The position numbers were made by a program, and so were the translations under genes. Shown piece by piece: positions 17,880 through 25,662 of a stretch of DNA of 48,643 bases (the stretch's first letter is position 1; each line of letters starts with the position of its first letter). The stretch is from Klebsiella pneumoniae. GTDB lineage: Bacteria; Myxococcota_A; UBA796; GCA-2862545. A model generated the notes under the pieces. It was not told the origin of the DNA and made no database searches. It worked only from the letters and a program-made list of their open reading frames with translations. The stretch is taken from positions 1 through 48,643 of the forward strand of contig CAMASI010000026.1 of NCBI GenBank assembly GCA_945861065.1. The letters run 5' to 3'.

Positions 17880-17885
17880 GTTCCC

Positions 17886-18638
17886 TCAGTCCGTAGCGAT
17901 GGCGAAAAGGGCGTGTCGGCACACGGCCAACTCCACATCGCCTTTGAGCCCAAAGCCGAATTCAAATCTAGAAAGCCACAGCACGCGGCCGCGAAAGCTT
18001 TCGCCATCCAAAAAAACCATTTCTACTTCGGAGACGCCGTCCATCCAATCAAACAGCCGCTTATCCGACAGCGGCAACCGGTCCTGCGGTCGTTCGGCAG
18101 CCGTCGAGGACCCGATCGGCTTGCTACGGTCCACGCGCGACACCTTGCGGACACGCTTTAGGTCGGTCGCTGCATGCACGTACTTCACTGTTAACTTTCG
18201 GAGGGCCTGATCGACGCCCGAATCCAGCCGCAAGGTTAATTCATAGGGTTCGACCGACACGAGTAAACCCGACGGCCGCTCGCCTCCGAGTAGGCCGAAA
18301 CAAAGCGGCGAACCCGCTATAAAGCCAGTCCGCGACCGGTTCTGAGCGCGGTGCTCTTCAAAACGTCTCCGCCGCAACACGTCTTCTAGGGACGCCTGCC
18401 CCAAAGCGACCTGCATTGCGACCGACCGCGGCAAGGAATGACGTTCCTCCAAGCGAGTCGCTTTCTCGCTCTGCGCCATTCGCGACACCGCCTCGGACAG
18501 GCCCAGCAGCCCGCGTGCAACAGCCATCGCAAACGAGGGAGAAAGGCCCAACTGCCTCAGCTCTGCGGCACGCGCCTGGAAATCCTCAACGACAGGGCGA
18601 GCGGGCCTTCGCGTCGGACGATGTTCAGTCTCGGCCAT
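17886..18638 (-). CDS. Protein with two Sm/Hfq-like domains (tandem LSm)
   Basis: A 250-residue cytoplasmic protein. Residues 194-249 read like an Hfq subunit: a helix, then V-x-V, FLDGESFRGRVLWLSRF (Sm1), then an LKG turn and CRHALFAI, aligned with the YKHAIS Sm2 motif of Hfq. Residues 108-160 look like a second, more divergent Sm fold, with GLLVSVEPYELTLRL and then VKYVHAATDL. Residues 28-92 hold two similar helical segments. Hfq binds U-rich RNA through a pore containing Y55, K56 and H57; here the C-terminal copy keeps H but has C and R for Y and K. RNA binding is therefore plausible but unproven. The ATG at 18638 has GGAG 9 bases upstream; an in-frame TTG lies 5 codons earlier. Neighbours are the IF2_N-like and rdgC-like genes. 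Confidence 0.7.
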   Translation of the reverse strand: MAETEHRPTRRPARPVVEDFQARAAELRQLGLSPSFAMAVARGLLGLSEAVSRMAQSEKATRLEERHSLPRSVAMQVALGQASLEDVLRRRRFEEHRAQNRSRTGFIAGSPLCFGLLGGERPSGLLVSVEPYELTLRLDSGVDQALRKLTVKYVHAATDLKRVRKVSRVDRSKPIGSSTAAERPQDRLPLSDKRLFDWMDGVSEVEMVFLDGESFRGRVLWLSRFEFGFGLKGDVELAVCRHALFAIATD

Positions 18639-18683
18639 TGGCAGCCGCTCCAATTCCTCACCTAAGGGCGACGCTGGGCCGCG

Positions 18684-19571
18684 TCAACCGGCGCTAAGCG
18701 CAGTCGTGACCGCCGAACACAAGCCTGCGACAGTCCGGTCTGGAGCGATCACCCAGCTGTCTCCTACGGGCCGCCCTTCGAGTCCCCACACTACGGCAAC
18801 GTCCCACGCGAGCGGATCGACGTCGACCTCCTCGATCACATCGGCCCCTCCCACGCTCCGCCACGTGAGCTCAATGCGACGGTCGAGCCCCTGCCGAAGT
18901 TGAACCTGAGCCGATGCCTTTGTGCCCAGTACCAACAGGCGCCGGCGTCCGAACAGCAAGAGGCAATCTGCGAGGCCGCGGAGAACGGTGGAAACGTCGC
19001 CTTCGTCTTGCTCCGTGCCCCGACACCCGTCCGAAAGCCCTTCCCGTACGGCCGCCTCGTCCAACACCGCCAATGCGGCCCCCAACCGTGGACCCAGCCG
19101 CCGAGCCAACTGGGCAAGCGCCGCTGGCCGCTCAGCCTCGGGGATCCCTGAGAGCAAGGCCCCCAACAAGAGTGGCGGTGGTGGCGGGGCGACCGGTTCC
19201 GGACGGGCCCGCACCTCGCGAGGCGGAGGCTCCCGGAGAATCGGGACTGGCGTCTCCACACGTGGGGACGGCGTGGCGGTTGGAGGATCTCTTCTGTGTA
19301 CCGGGACCACCCCAGGCACCAGCTGGGACATGAGATCGGCCGGACCGGCAGCCCGGACCGGACGCGCGGCTGGGATTCGGGCCAACGTGGGCGGCGTGCC
19401 CCCGCGCCCGGCTGCCAGCCGGACGGTCCGACGAACCCTTTCCGCCACGTCGTCTGGCACCAAGTCCGCCTCAGACCGGTACTTCGGAAAGCCAAGTCTT
19501 CCCAACGTCTCCACGACCGAATCAACTGGCACATCCAGTTCTACCGCCAGTTTTCGTACACGAGTCGACAC
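18684..19571 (-). CDS. IF2_N-like domain protein of unknown function
   Basis: A 295-residue protein. The first 55 residues (TRVRKLAVELDVPVDSVVETL and onward) resemble the small helical IF2_N domain found at the start of translation initiation factor IF-2. No GTPase domain follows. Instead there is a Pro/Arg-rich linker (about 60-140), a helical part with PPPPPLLLGALL (140-180) and an alpha/beta domain at about 195-295 with an LLLFGRRRLLVLG strand. It is therefore not IF-2. GTG at 19571 places IF2_N at the N-terminus and lies 8 bases after the CoA-transferase stop; a GTG at 19592 would add 7 residues. The domain may bind RNA or a protein partner; this is inference. Confidence 0.7.
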   Translation of the reverse strand: MSTRVRKLAVELDVPVDSVVETLGRLGFPKYRSEADLVPDDVAERVRRTVRLAAGRGGTPPTLARIPAARPVRAAGPADLMSQLVPGVVPVHRRDPPTATPSPRVETPVPILREPPPREVRARPEPVAPPPPPLLLGALLSGIPEAERPAALAQLARRLGPRLGAALAVLDEAAVREGLSDGCRGTEQDEGDVSTVLRGLADCLLLFGRRRLLVLGTKASAQVQLRQGLDRRIELTWRSVGGADVIEEVDVDPLAWDVAVVWGLEGRPVGDSWVIAPDRTVAGLCSAVTTALSAG

Positions 19572-19579
19572 GGCCGCGC

Positions 19580-20746
19580 CTAACGCAAACACACTCCAAA
19601 TGCGCCATCGTAGGAAAGCTGAGCGACTTCCGCCGACGTGAATCCCACCTCTGCGAGCACCCCGTCGCGGTCTACGGCGAGTTCCGGTGGCGCCCGGAAT
19701 TCAACCTGGGTGTCCCTCGTTCGGATCCACGGTCCAGGCAACGGAACCTCCCCCAGTTGGGGATGGGTCACCGACACCGTCTCAACGACTGGATGACGAA
19801 GAGCGGCCCCAACATCCGCGACACGCGCGGCAGGAACGCCTGCTATCGCGAGCCTCGCGTCCGCGTCCGCGACGGTCAGGTCCCGAACCGCTGCCGCCAC
19901 AGCCGCGTCGACCCCCAACCGGTCCGCCACCCGCCCTGCGTTGGCGACCCATTTTGCATCGGGCGTAATGCCGAGGGCCACACACAGCGCCTGAAAGAGC
20001 CGGTCGTTGCCGCAAGCAATGACCAACCAACCGTCAGAGCAGCGGTACGTATCGTACGGGACGAGCCCCGCGTGGGCGTTCCCTCGCGGGCGCTCCGCCA
20101 CCCCGGTGAGCAGCCAACGAGACCCGTGGTAAACGAGCGCCGACGCAGCGACCTGCATCATGTTGACGACGATATGCTGGCCTTGACCAGTGCGTTCCCG
20201 GTGCAGCAAGCCGAGCGCGACCGCATTCGCGGTTTGGAGACCCGTCAACAGGTCTTGCATCGGCGCACCGCTCCTCAACGGGTCGGAGCCAGGGAAGCCA
20301 GTGAAAGACATCGCCCCGCCCAGGGCCTGCAGGACCATGTCGTAGCCAGGTCGCGACGTCCAATTTGGGTCCAGGCCCTCCCCAAATGCCCGGATCGACA
20401 CAACGACCAGTCTCGGAAAAAGCGAACACAATTCCAAAGCGTCCAAGCCAACCCTCTCCGCGACGCCCCCGCGGAAGTTCTCCACCACCACATCGGCACC
20501 CGACACGAGTCGACGCGCCACAGCACGCCCGCCTAGCGTGCCTAGGTCTAATTCAATGCTGCGTTTGCCGCGATTCACCGCGAGAAAGTACGTCGAAACG
20601 CCGTCTACTTTTGGCTCGAACCCACGCGTTTCATCGCCCCCCGGCGGCTCCACCTTGATGACGTCGGCGCCTTCGTCCGCCAGCATCTGCGTCGCGACCG
20701 GCCCTGCAAGGACACGGGTAAAATCGATGACGCGGATTCCCTTCAC
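19580..20746 (-). CDS. CaiB/BaiF family III CoA-transferase
   Basis: A 388-residue family III CoA-transferase, which moves CoA between carboxylic acids through a mixed anhydride on an Asp. The family's N-terminal KGIRVIDFTRVLAGP, the KVEPPGGDETR loop and the catalytic D165 (in an APMQDLLTG segment) are all in place. Substrate specificity cannot be read from the sequence. The GTG start at 20746 gives the family's usual N-terminus; the frame is open 23 codons further upstream, inside sppA. It starts 13 bases after the sppA stop and ends 8 bases before the IF2_N-like gene. Its link to neighbouring information-processing genes may just be operon hitch-hiking. Confidence 0.92.
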   Translation of the reverse strand: MKGIRVIDFTRVLAGPVATQMLADEGADVIKVEPPGGDETRGFEPKVDGVSTYFLAVNRGKRSIELDLGTLGGRAVARRLVSGADVVVENFRGGVAERVGLDALELCSLFPRLVVVSIRAFGEGLDPNWTSRPGYDMVLQALGGAMSFTGFPGSDPLRSGAPMQDLLTGLQTANAVALGLLHRERTGQGQHIVVNMMQVAASALVYHGSRWLLTGVAERPRGNAHAGLVPYDTYRCSDGWLVIACGNDRLFQALCVALGITPDAKWVANAGRVADRLGVDAAVAAAVRDLTVADADARLAIAGVPAARVADVGAALRHPVVETVSVTHPQLGEVPLPGPWIRTRDTQVEFRAPPELAVDRDGVLAEVGFTSAEVAQLSYDGAFGVCLR

Positions 20747-20759
20747 GGGTGAAGCAGAA

Positions 20760-22589
20760 TCAAGGGTGCAGAGCGTTTTGGGGCTCCCACGACAATCGGG
20801 CGGGCCACATCGCAACCGCGCCTTGTGCCAACAGGGTGTCCAGCAATGCCAACTCGCGAATCCCCGCGTCCAGCTGGGGCACGGATATCAACGCCTGCCG
20901 TGAACCCTGCAAATCCTCCGCGAGCATTTCAAAAATCGTTTTCTGCTTGGGCCACACCTCGATCTGGAAATCGTCACCCGCGCTGCCCAACTCGGCGGCC
21001 TTGGCCATCGCTACGTCCAGGCCCCCCAACTCGTCGACCAAGCCGTACGCAAGCGCCTGCTCGCCCGTCCATACCCGCCCCTGCGCCACCGCGTGCACGG
21101 CGTCACGGGTCATTCCCCTGCCTTCCGCCACCCGGTCCAAGAAGGTGTCATAGAAATCTTGGAGGAACTCCCGGAAGACCCGCCGCCCTTCGTCCGAAAA
21201 GGGGGTCGAGGACGACAACAAATCCGACTCAGCGCCCCGTTTGAACGAGAATGAGGTCATTCTGAGATTTTCCCAAACGCCCGCCAACGCCATTTTGCCG
21301 CCAAACACACCAATACTTCCAGTCAGGGTGCCTCGCTGCGCTACGATGTGGTCCGCCGGCGCGCTGATGTAGTAGCCGCCGCTCGCAGCGTAGTCGCCCA
21401 TTGACACCACCACAGGTCGGCCACTCTTCTGCGTCAGCTTGATCTCTCGCCACATCATATCGCTGGCCAGACCCGACCCTCCGGGGGAGTCCACCCGAAG
21501 CACGACCGCGGCCACCGAATCGTCATTGCGGATGTCCTGCATCCACTCCGCAAACGGACGGTCCGCGAGAACGCCGCCGCCAAACATGCCTTCTTCGCCC
21601 TCGCCCGACACAATCGTGCCCGCGGCGTACACCACGGCGATCTTCTTCTCCCCCTTCGGTTCCTCCAGGCCTGAGAGCCAATCGGAGACGTCCACGAAAG
21701 GAAGGTCCTCCGACGGTTCCACGGTCTCCGCGACCAGCATTGCCGCAGCAAACTCCTCGGTTCCGACGGAGTCCAGCGACGCCATGACGGCATCACGGAA
21801 CCCGATCGCGTCCACCATGCCACGCTCTAAACTTCGTTTTGGCGCGAGAGCTGGATGATCGATCCACCCCTTGACCACCTCGACGTCCACCCCTCGAGAG
21901 CTCGCGATATCCGAAACGATCTGCCCGTAGGTCGAGTCCAACAGCGCATCGTAGGCCTCGCGCGCCGCTTCGCTGGGTTCGCTTCGCTCCAGCGGTTCCG
22001 TAGCACTCTTGAAGTCGCCGACGTGCTCGAACTGCGGCTTCGCCCCCAATTTCTCCAGCGTCCCCGCAAAGTAGGTCAACTCCACCGCCAAACCATTGAC
22101 CAGCGCGATTCCCGAGGGTGCCATCACGACGTCTGTACAGGCCGACGCCAGGTAGTAGTCGAGAAAATCGAGCTCTTCCGCGTAGGCGACACACGGCTTT
22201 CCTGAAGCCCGAAAGTCCACCACGGCGGACCGAAGTTCCTGGATCGTGGCCAGGCCGCCCATGGGATCCTGCACGTCGAGAAAAAGGCCAGCAACGCGCC
22301 CATCTCCAGCGGCGGCCCGAATTCCGCGCGCCACCTCTGTGACACCCGGAGCGATGTCCGAAGGGTCGAGCACAAACGGGTCCCGCGCGGGACCATCCGT
22401 CAGCGGACCCGCCAATGGAACGAGCAGCCAATCCCCCGGCTCGACCTTGGGCGCAGATTGTTGCGTGGTCAGGTAGACGACGCCGCCAATCGAAATGAGA
22501 AACACCAGCGCGCCAAGGGCGGTGAGACCGAGCAACAAACCCGTTCCTCGGGACCGACGCACGGGCTTCGATTGAACCTCGGCACTCAT
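20760..22589 (-). CDS. sppA: Signal peptide peptidase SppA, 67K type
   Basis: A 609-residue inner-membrane serine protease that digests leftover signal peptides. It has one N-terminal transmembrane helix (about residues 18-41), then two S49 domains. The general base K194 is in the first domain (DFKSATEPLE) and the nucleophile S403 is in the second (GDYAASGGYYIS), as in Escherichia coli SppA. The VDSPGGS loop near 367-372 completes the site. The length matches the long, two-domain form. It follows dam by 42 bases and precedes the CoA-transferase by 13. Confidence 0.95.
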   Translation of the reverse strand: MSAEVQSKPVRRSRGTGLLLGLTALGALVFLISIGGVVYLTTQQSAPKVEPGDWLLVPLAGPLTDGPARDPFVLDPSDIAPGVTEVARGIRAAAGDGRVAGLFLDVQDPMGGLATIQELRSAVVDFRASGKPCVAYAEELDFLDYYLASACTDVVMAPSGIALVNGLAVELTYFAGTLEKLGAKPQFEHVGDFKSATEPLERSEPSEAAREAYDALLDSTYGQIVSDIASSRGVDVEVVKGWIDHPALAPKRSLERGMVDAIGFRDAVMASLDSVGTEEFAAAMLVAETVEPSEDLPFVDVSDWLSGLEEPKGEKKIAVVYAAGTIVSGEGEEGMFGGGVLADRPFAEWMQDIRNDDSVAAVVLRVDSPGGSGLASDMMWREIKLTQKSGRPVVVSMGDYAASGGYYISAPADHIVAQRGTLTGSIGVFGGKMALAGVWENLRMTSFSFKRGAESDLLSSSTPFSDEGRRVFREFLQDFYDTFLDRVAEGRGMTRDAVHAVAQGRVWTGEQALAYGLVDELGGLDVAMAKAAELGSAGDDFQIEVWPKQKTIFEMLAEDLQGSRQALISVPQLDAGIRELALLDTLLAQGAVAMWPARLSWEPQNALHP

Positions 22590-22631
22590 TCCGCACTCCG
22601 CAGCAGCAATGTCATGGGCACGCTGGGCGGC

Positions 22632-23486
22632 TCAGGCAACCTCTCGGCTCGGCCCAATTCGCGCGATGATCTCGTGGACCGGCGCCCGCGTCGCCGCTGA
22701 CCGGCTGATCGCCCGGGCCACACGCGGCCGGGCCACGTGTTCGAAGCCCAAGCTGGGCGCATACAAGTCGTTCCGTACCGCCGGGAGGTCGTGGTTGGAC
22801 AATACGACCACGGCCCCGGCCATCGCCGCACGCCTAGCAGCCAGTGCCAAGCGCTCTTGCTCCGCCGCCCCAAAAGGCGATGCGTGGTACCCCGTGAAAC
22901 TGGCCGTCTCGCTCAGGGGTACGTACGGAGGATCGCAGTACACTGCGTCCCCTTCGCCGGCCACGCGCAGGATCGCGTCAAAGTCGTCACACCGAATCTC
23001 AGCGTCCGCCAGCAACGCAGATACGGTCCGAAAATGATCTGCGCTCGGAAAGGACAACGCCGGATAGCGCCCGCAAGGAACGTTGAATCTACCAAGGCGA
23101 TTCTCTCGGTACAACCCATTGTATCCCGCCCTATTCAGCCATAGAAAACGCGCAGCGTGATCTGGACCACTAAAAGGGCCGCGATTGTATCGTTCCCGAA
23201 TACCTTCGTAGCTGCTCTCCCATCCCGGCTCATGGGGTAGCTTGCCCACAGCGTTGAGGACACCGTCTACGTCATCCCTGATGGACCGATGGGTTGCAAT
23301 CAGTTTTTCGTTTGCGTCGGATAGCAATGCCCGACGCACCCTTCCTCGCGCACGCATATACAAGTAGACTGCGGCCGAACCCAGAAACGGTTCCACCCAC
23401 AATCCCTCGACGACGCCGTCAAATGCTGCGTCGATCTCCGGAGCCAACCTCGATTTTCCACCGGCCCACTTCAGGACTGGACGCAT
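22632..23486 (-). CDS. dam: DNA adenine methylase, Dam (GATC) type
   Basis: A 284-residue class-alpha N6-adenine methyltransferase. The SAM-binding motif I WAGGK (residues 7-11), EPFLGSAAV (32-40) and the catalytic DPPY (185-188) are intact and in Dam order. The NRAGYNGLYRENRLGRFNVPCG segment (118-139) matches the Dam recognition region, so GATC is the likely target. No restriction enzyme gene is adjacent, so it looks like an orphan methylase. The ATG at 23486 follows GCGGGAAAAG; the frame is open 16 codons upstream. It is the first gene of a long minus-strand series and is divergent from the gene at 23651. Confidence 0.92.
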   Translation of the reverse strand: MRPVLKWAGGKSRLAPEIDAAFDGVVEGLWVEPFLGSAAVYLYMRARGRVRRALLSDANEKLIATHRSIRDDVDGVLNAVGKLPHEPGWESSYEGIRERYNRGPFSGPDHAARFLWLNRAGYNGLYRENRLGRFNVPCGRYPALSFPSADHFRTVSALLADAEIRCDDFDAILRVAGEGDAVYCDPPYVPLSETASFTGYHASPFGAAEQERLALAARRAAMAGAVVVLSNHDLPAVRNDLYAPSLGFEHVARPRVARAISRSAATRAPVHEIIARIGPSREVA

Positions 23487-23650
23487 CTTTTCCCGCCGTG
23501 GACACGTTTGTAACAGCGGTTGATCGGCCTGCAACCAACGCGATCGATTTCACGCGAAATGATCCGACAATTGGCATTTTTCGAGACGCCCTTGGCATGG
23601 CTGGCGGCGCCCACGCGCCGCGGGTAAGGCCCCAGCCGAGCGGAGTGACG

Positions 23651-24319
23651 ATGCAGAACCGACGGTTGTGGATTGCGGGCGTGGGCGGATTGGCCATTGT
23701 GCTCGCCGTGTTGCTGATGCCGCGGCCGGACACTGGCGCCGACGCTCCGCCCGCGAATCCGGACAACAAACACCCTCGCGCTCAGATGCGCAACGGCGTG
23801 GCCCGGCCGGGAATGGAGGGAATCAAGCCGATCCAACGGCCCATCGCGATGCAGCCCGGGCCCAATCCCGCGGCCGCCGAGTACCTTCAACGGTCCGCGA
23901 CCCCCGAAGCCGTGTATGCGGGGCGAATCACAGGACCGTTGGCCATGATCCGGCGCTCCCTAGTCCTTTCTGAAGACGAAACAGCGAAGCCACTTTCCGA
24001 CGAAGCCATGACGCTCATCACCGACCTTCGGGAGGTCCGCCGCGACCCCACGGGCGCAGACTTCGGTACGCTTGAGGCCCGCGTCAAAGACTACGCCTCC
24101 CGGGTCAAGGCGTCCGAGTGGGCAAAAAACCCGGATATGGCCATTCCGCTGGCCAAAATCGACCAGTACCTCACCGAGTACCACACCAACCCACAAGTCC
24201 CCAACTACACGACGCCGGCAACACCCATGTCCAAGCCACCGCTCGTGCCGGGCGCCCCAGCGGGGACCGCAGGCGAGGCTACAACCGCGCCGCAACCAAC
24301 GCCTGAGGCCAAACCGTGA
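23651..24319 (+). CDS. Membrane-anchored hypothetical protein
   Basis: A 222-residue protein with one hydrophobic N-terminal helix (about residues 6-25), giving a signal anchor with the rest outside the cytoplasm. The C-terminal third is Pro/Thr/Ala-rich. A central helical part (about 75-165) is rich in charged residues. GGAG 5 bases before the ATG supports the start. Its stop overlaps the thiolase start by GTGA, so the two are co-translated, but no function is evident from sequence. Confidence 0.75.
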   Translation: MQNRRLWIAGVGGLAIVLAVLLMPRPDTGADAPPANPDNKHPRAQMRNGVARPGMEGIKPIQRPIAMQPGPNPAAAEYLQRSATPEAVYAGRITGPLAMIRRSLVLSEDETAKPLSDEAMTLITDLREVRRDPTGADFGTLEARVKDYASRVKASEWAKNPDMAIPLAKIDQYLTEYHTNPQVPNYTTPATPMSKPPLVPGAPAGTAGEATTAPQPTPEAKP

Positions 24320-25578
24320 GCGTTTCCCCACGAAAGACCTACGTTTTGGGCGGCGCCATCACGCCGTTCATTGGGAAGCGGCACCCTGACTTCGTGTGGG
24401 AAAAACACCCCGATTTCGGCAGACGCGAGAATCCTGACCTCGAGGGCACGCTGCGCACCGCCGTGCTCGGGGCATTCGCCAACACTGGCGTTGCCGCCGA
24501 ACAGATCGACAGATGTTGGGTGGGGAACTTCGTCGGGGAGTTGTTCTGCAACCAGGGCCACCTTGGGGCGGCTTTGGTCGGCTGTCACCCGGGATTGCGT
24601 CATAAGCCCTCCATGCGGGTCGAAGGCGCCTGCGCGTCCGGCGGCCTCGCGTTGGCCTGTGCAGTTGACGCCATAGCGGCTGGCTCTGACGTCGCGCTTG
24701 TGGCTGGCGTCGAGATTCAGACCACGGCATCGGCTCGAACGGGCGGGGACTACCTCGCTAGGGCGTCCCACTACCGACGCCAAAGACCGATCGACGATTT
24801 CACGTTTCCCGCTTTGTTTGCGCGCCGCGTCCGTGCCTGTCGCGAGGCCTACGGCCTTTCGGACGAGGACCTCGGTAGGGTCAGCGCGAAAGCGTACGGC
24901 AACGCCAACCGCAATCCGCTGGCCCATATGCGAGCCGTTTCGATGGACCTCGCGACGGCGTCGTCGATCAATCCGAAGAACGCGGCCTTCTTGCAGAATG
25001 CGGAGTTGGCGCCGTACATGAAGATGTCGGACTGTAGCCAAGTCTCCGACGGCGCCGCTGCCTTGATCGTCGTCAGCGAAGCGGGGCTCACCCGCCTCGG
25101 GAAATCGAAGTCCGACGCAATCGAACTCGTGGCGCTCGCGGTATGCACCGACAGTCTGTACGAAGACGGCGACCCGACCCGGTTGGAGACGAGTTCCCTG
25201 GCCGCAGCCAAAGCAATGGCGCTTGCCGGGCTCAAGCCATCCGACATCCAGGTCGCGGAGCTGCACGATTGTTTCACCGTGACGGAGCTCCTCATGATGG
25301 AAGCGATCGGCCTGTGCCCTCCGCAACAAGCGGGCGCGATGGTCCGCGAAGGCAGGACACAATTGGGAGGCGACATCCCCATCAATACAGGCGGCGGCTT
25401 GGTCGGCTTTGGCCACCCCGTCGGGGCGACGGGCGTCAAGCAGGTACTGGAAGTCTGGCGCCAAATGAAGGGTCGCTGTGGCGACTACCAGATGGCCAAG
25501 GCCCCTTCCGTGGGCATGACCGTGAATATGGGTGGCGACGACAAGACCGTCGTCGCGGGCCTTTGGCGAAATTGTTGA
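24316..25578 (+). CDS. Thiolase-superfamily acetyl-CoA acyltransferase (SCP2-like)
   Basis: A 420-residue thiolase-fold enzyme. The nucleophilic C106 lies in EGACASGG, the HDCF motif with H317 and the GHPVGATG motif with H367 are present, and the C-terminus has a NMGGDDKTV segment in place of the usual CxG cysteine. The missing second Cys is typical of the SCP2/non-decarboxylating archaeal-type thiolases, which catalyse acyl-CoA condensation or cleavage. The start is GTG, overlapping the upstream gene. Together with the 3-hydroxyacyl-CoA dehydrogenase and CoA-transferase elsewhere in the window it suggests acyl-CoA metabolism, but the three genes are not clustered. Confidence 0.88.
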   Translation: MSVSPRKTYVLGGAITPFIGKRHPDFVWEKHPDFGRRENPDLEGTLRTAVLGAFANTGVAAEQIDRCWVGNFVGELFCNQGHLGAALVGCHPGLRHKPSMRVEGACASGGLALACAVDAIAAGSDVALVAGVEIQTTASARTGGDYLARASHYRRQRPIDDFTFPALFARRVRACREAYGLSDEDLGRVSAKAYGNANRNPLAHMRAVSMDLATASSINPKNAAFLQNAELAPYMKMSDCSQVSDGAAALIVVSEAGLTRLGKSKSDAIELVALAVCTDSLYEDGDPTRLETSSLAAAKAMALAGLKPSDIQVAELHDCFTVTELLMMEAIGLCPPQQAGAMVREGRTQLGGDIPINTGGGLVGFGHPVGATGVKQVLEVWRQMKGRCGDYQMAKAPSVGMTVNMGGDDKTVVAGLWRNC

Positions 25579-25662
25579 CCGCTCCAAGCAACTGAATGGG
25601 TTTGCCCTGTAAGCGTCATGCTCCGTCCTCGTTGGGCCCACGTCCAACCTACGGAGGTTCTT

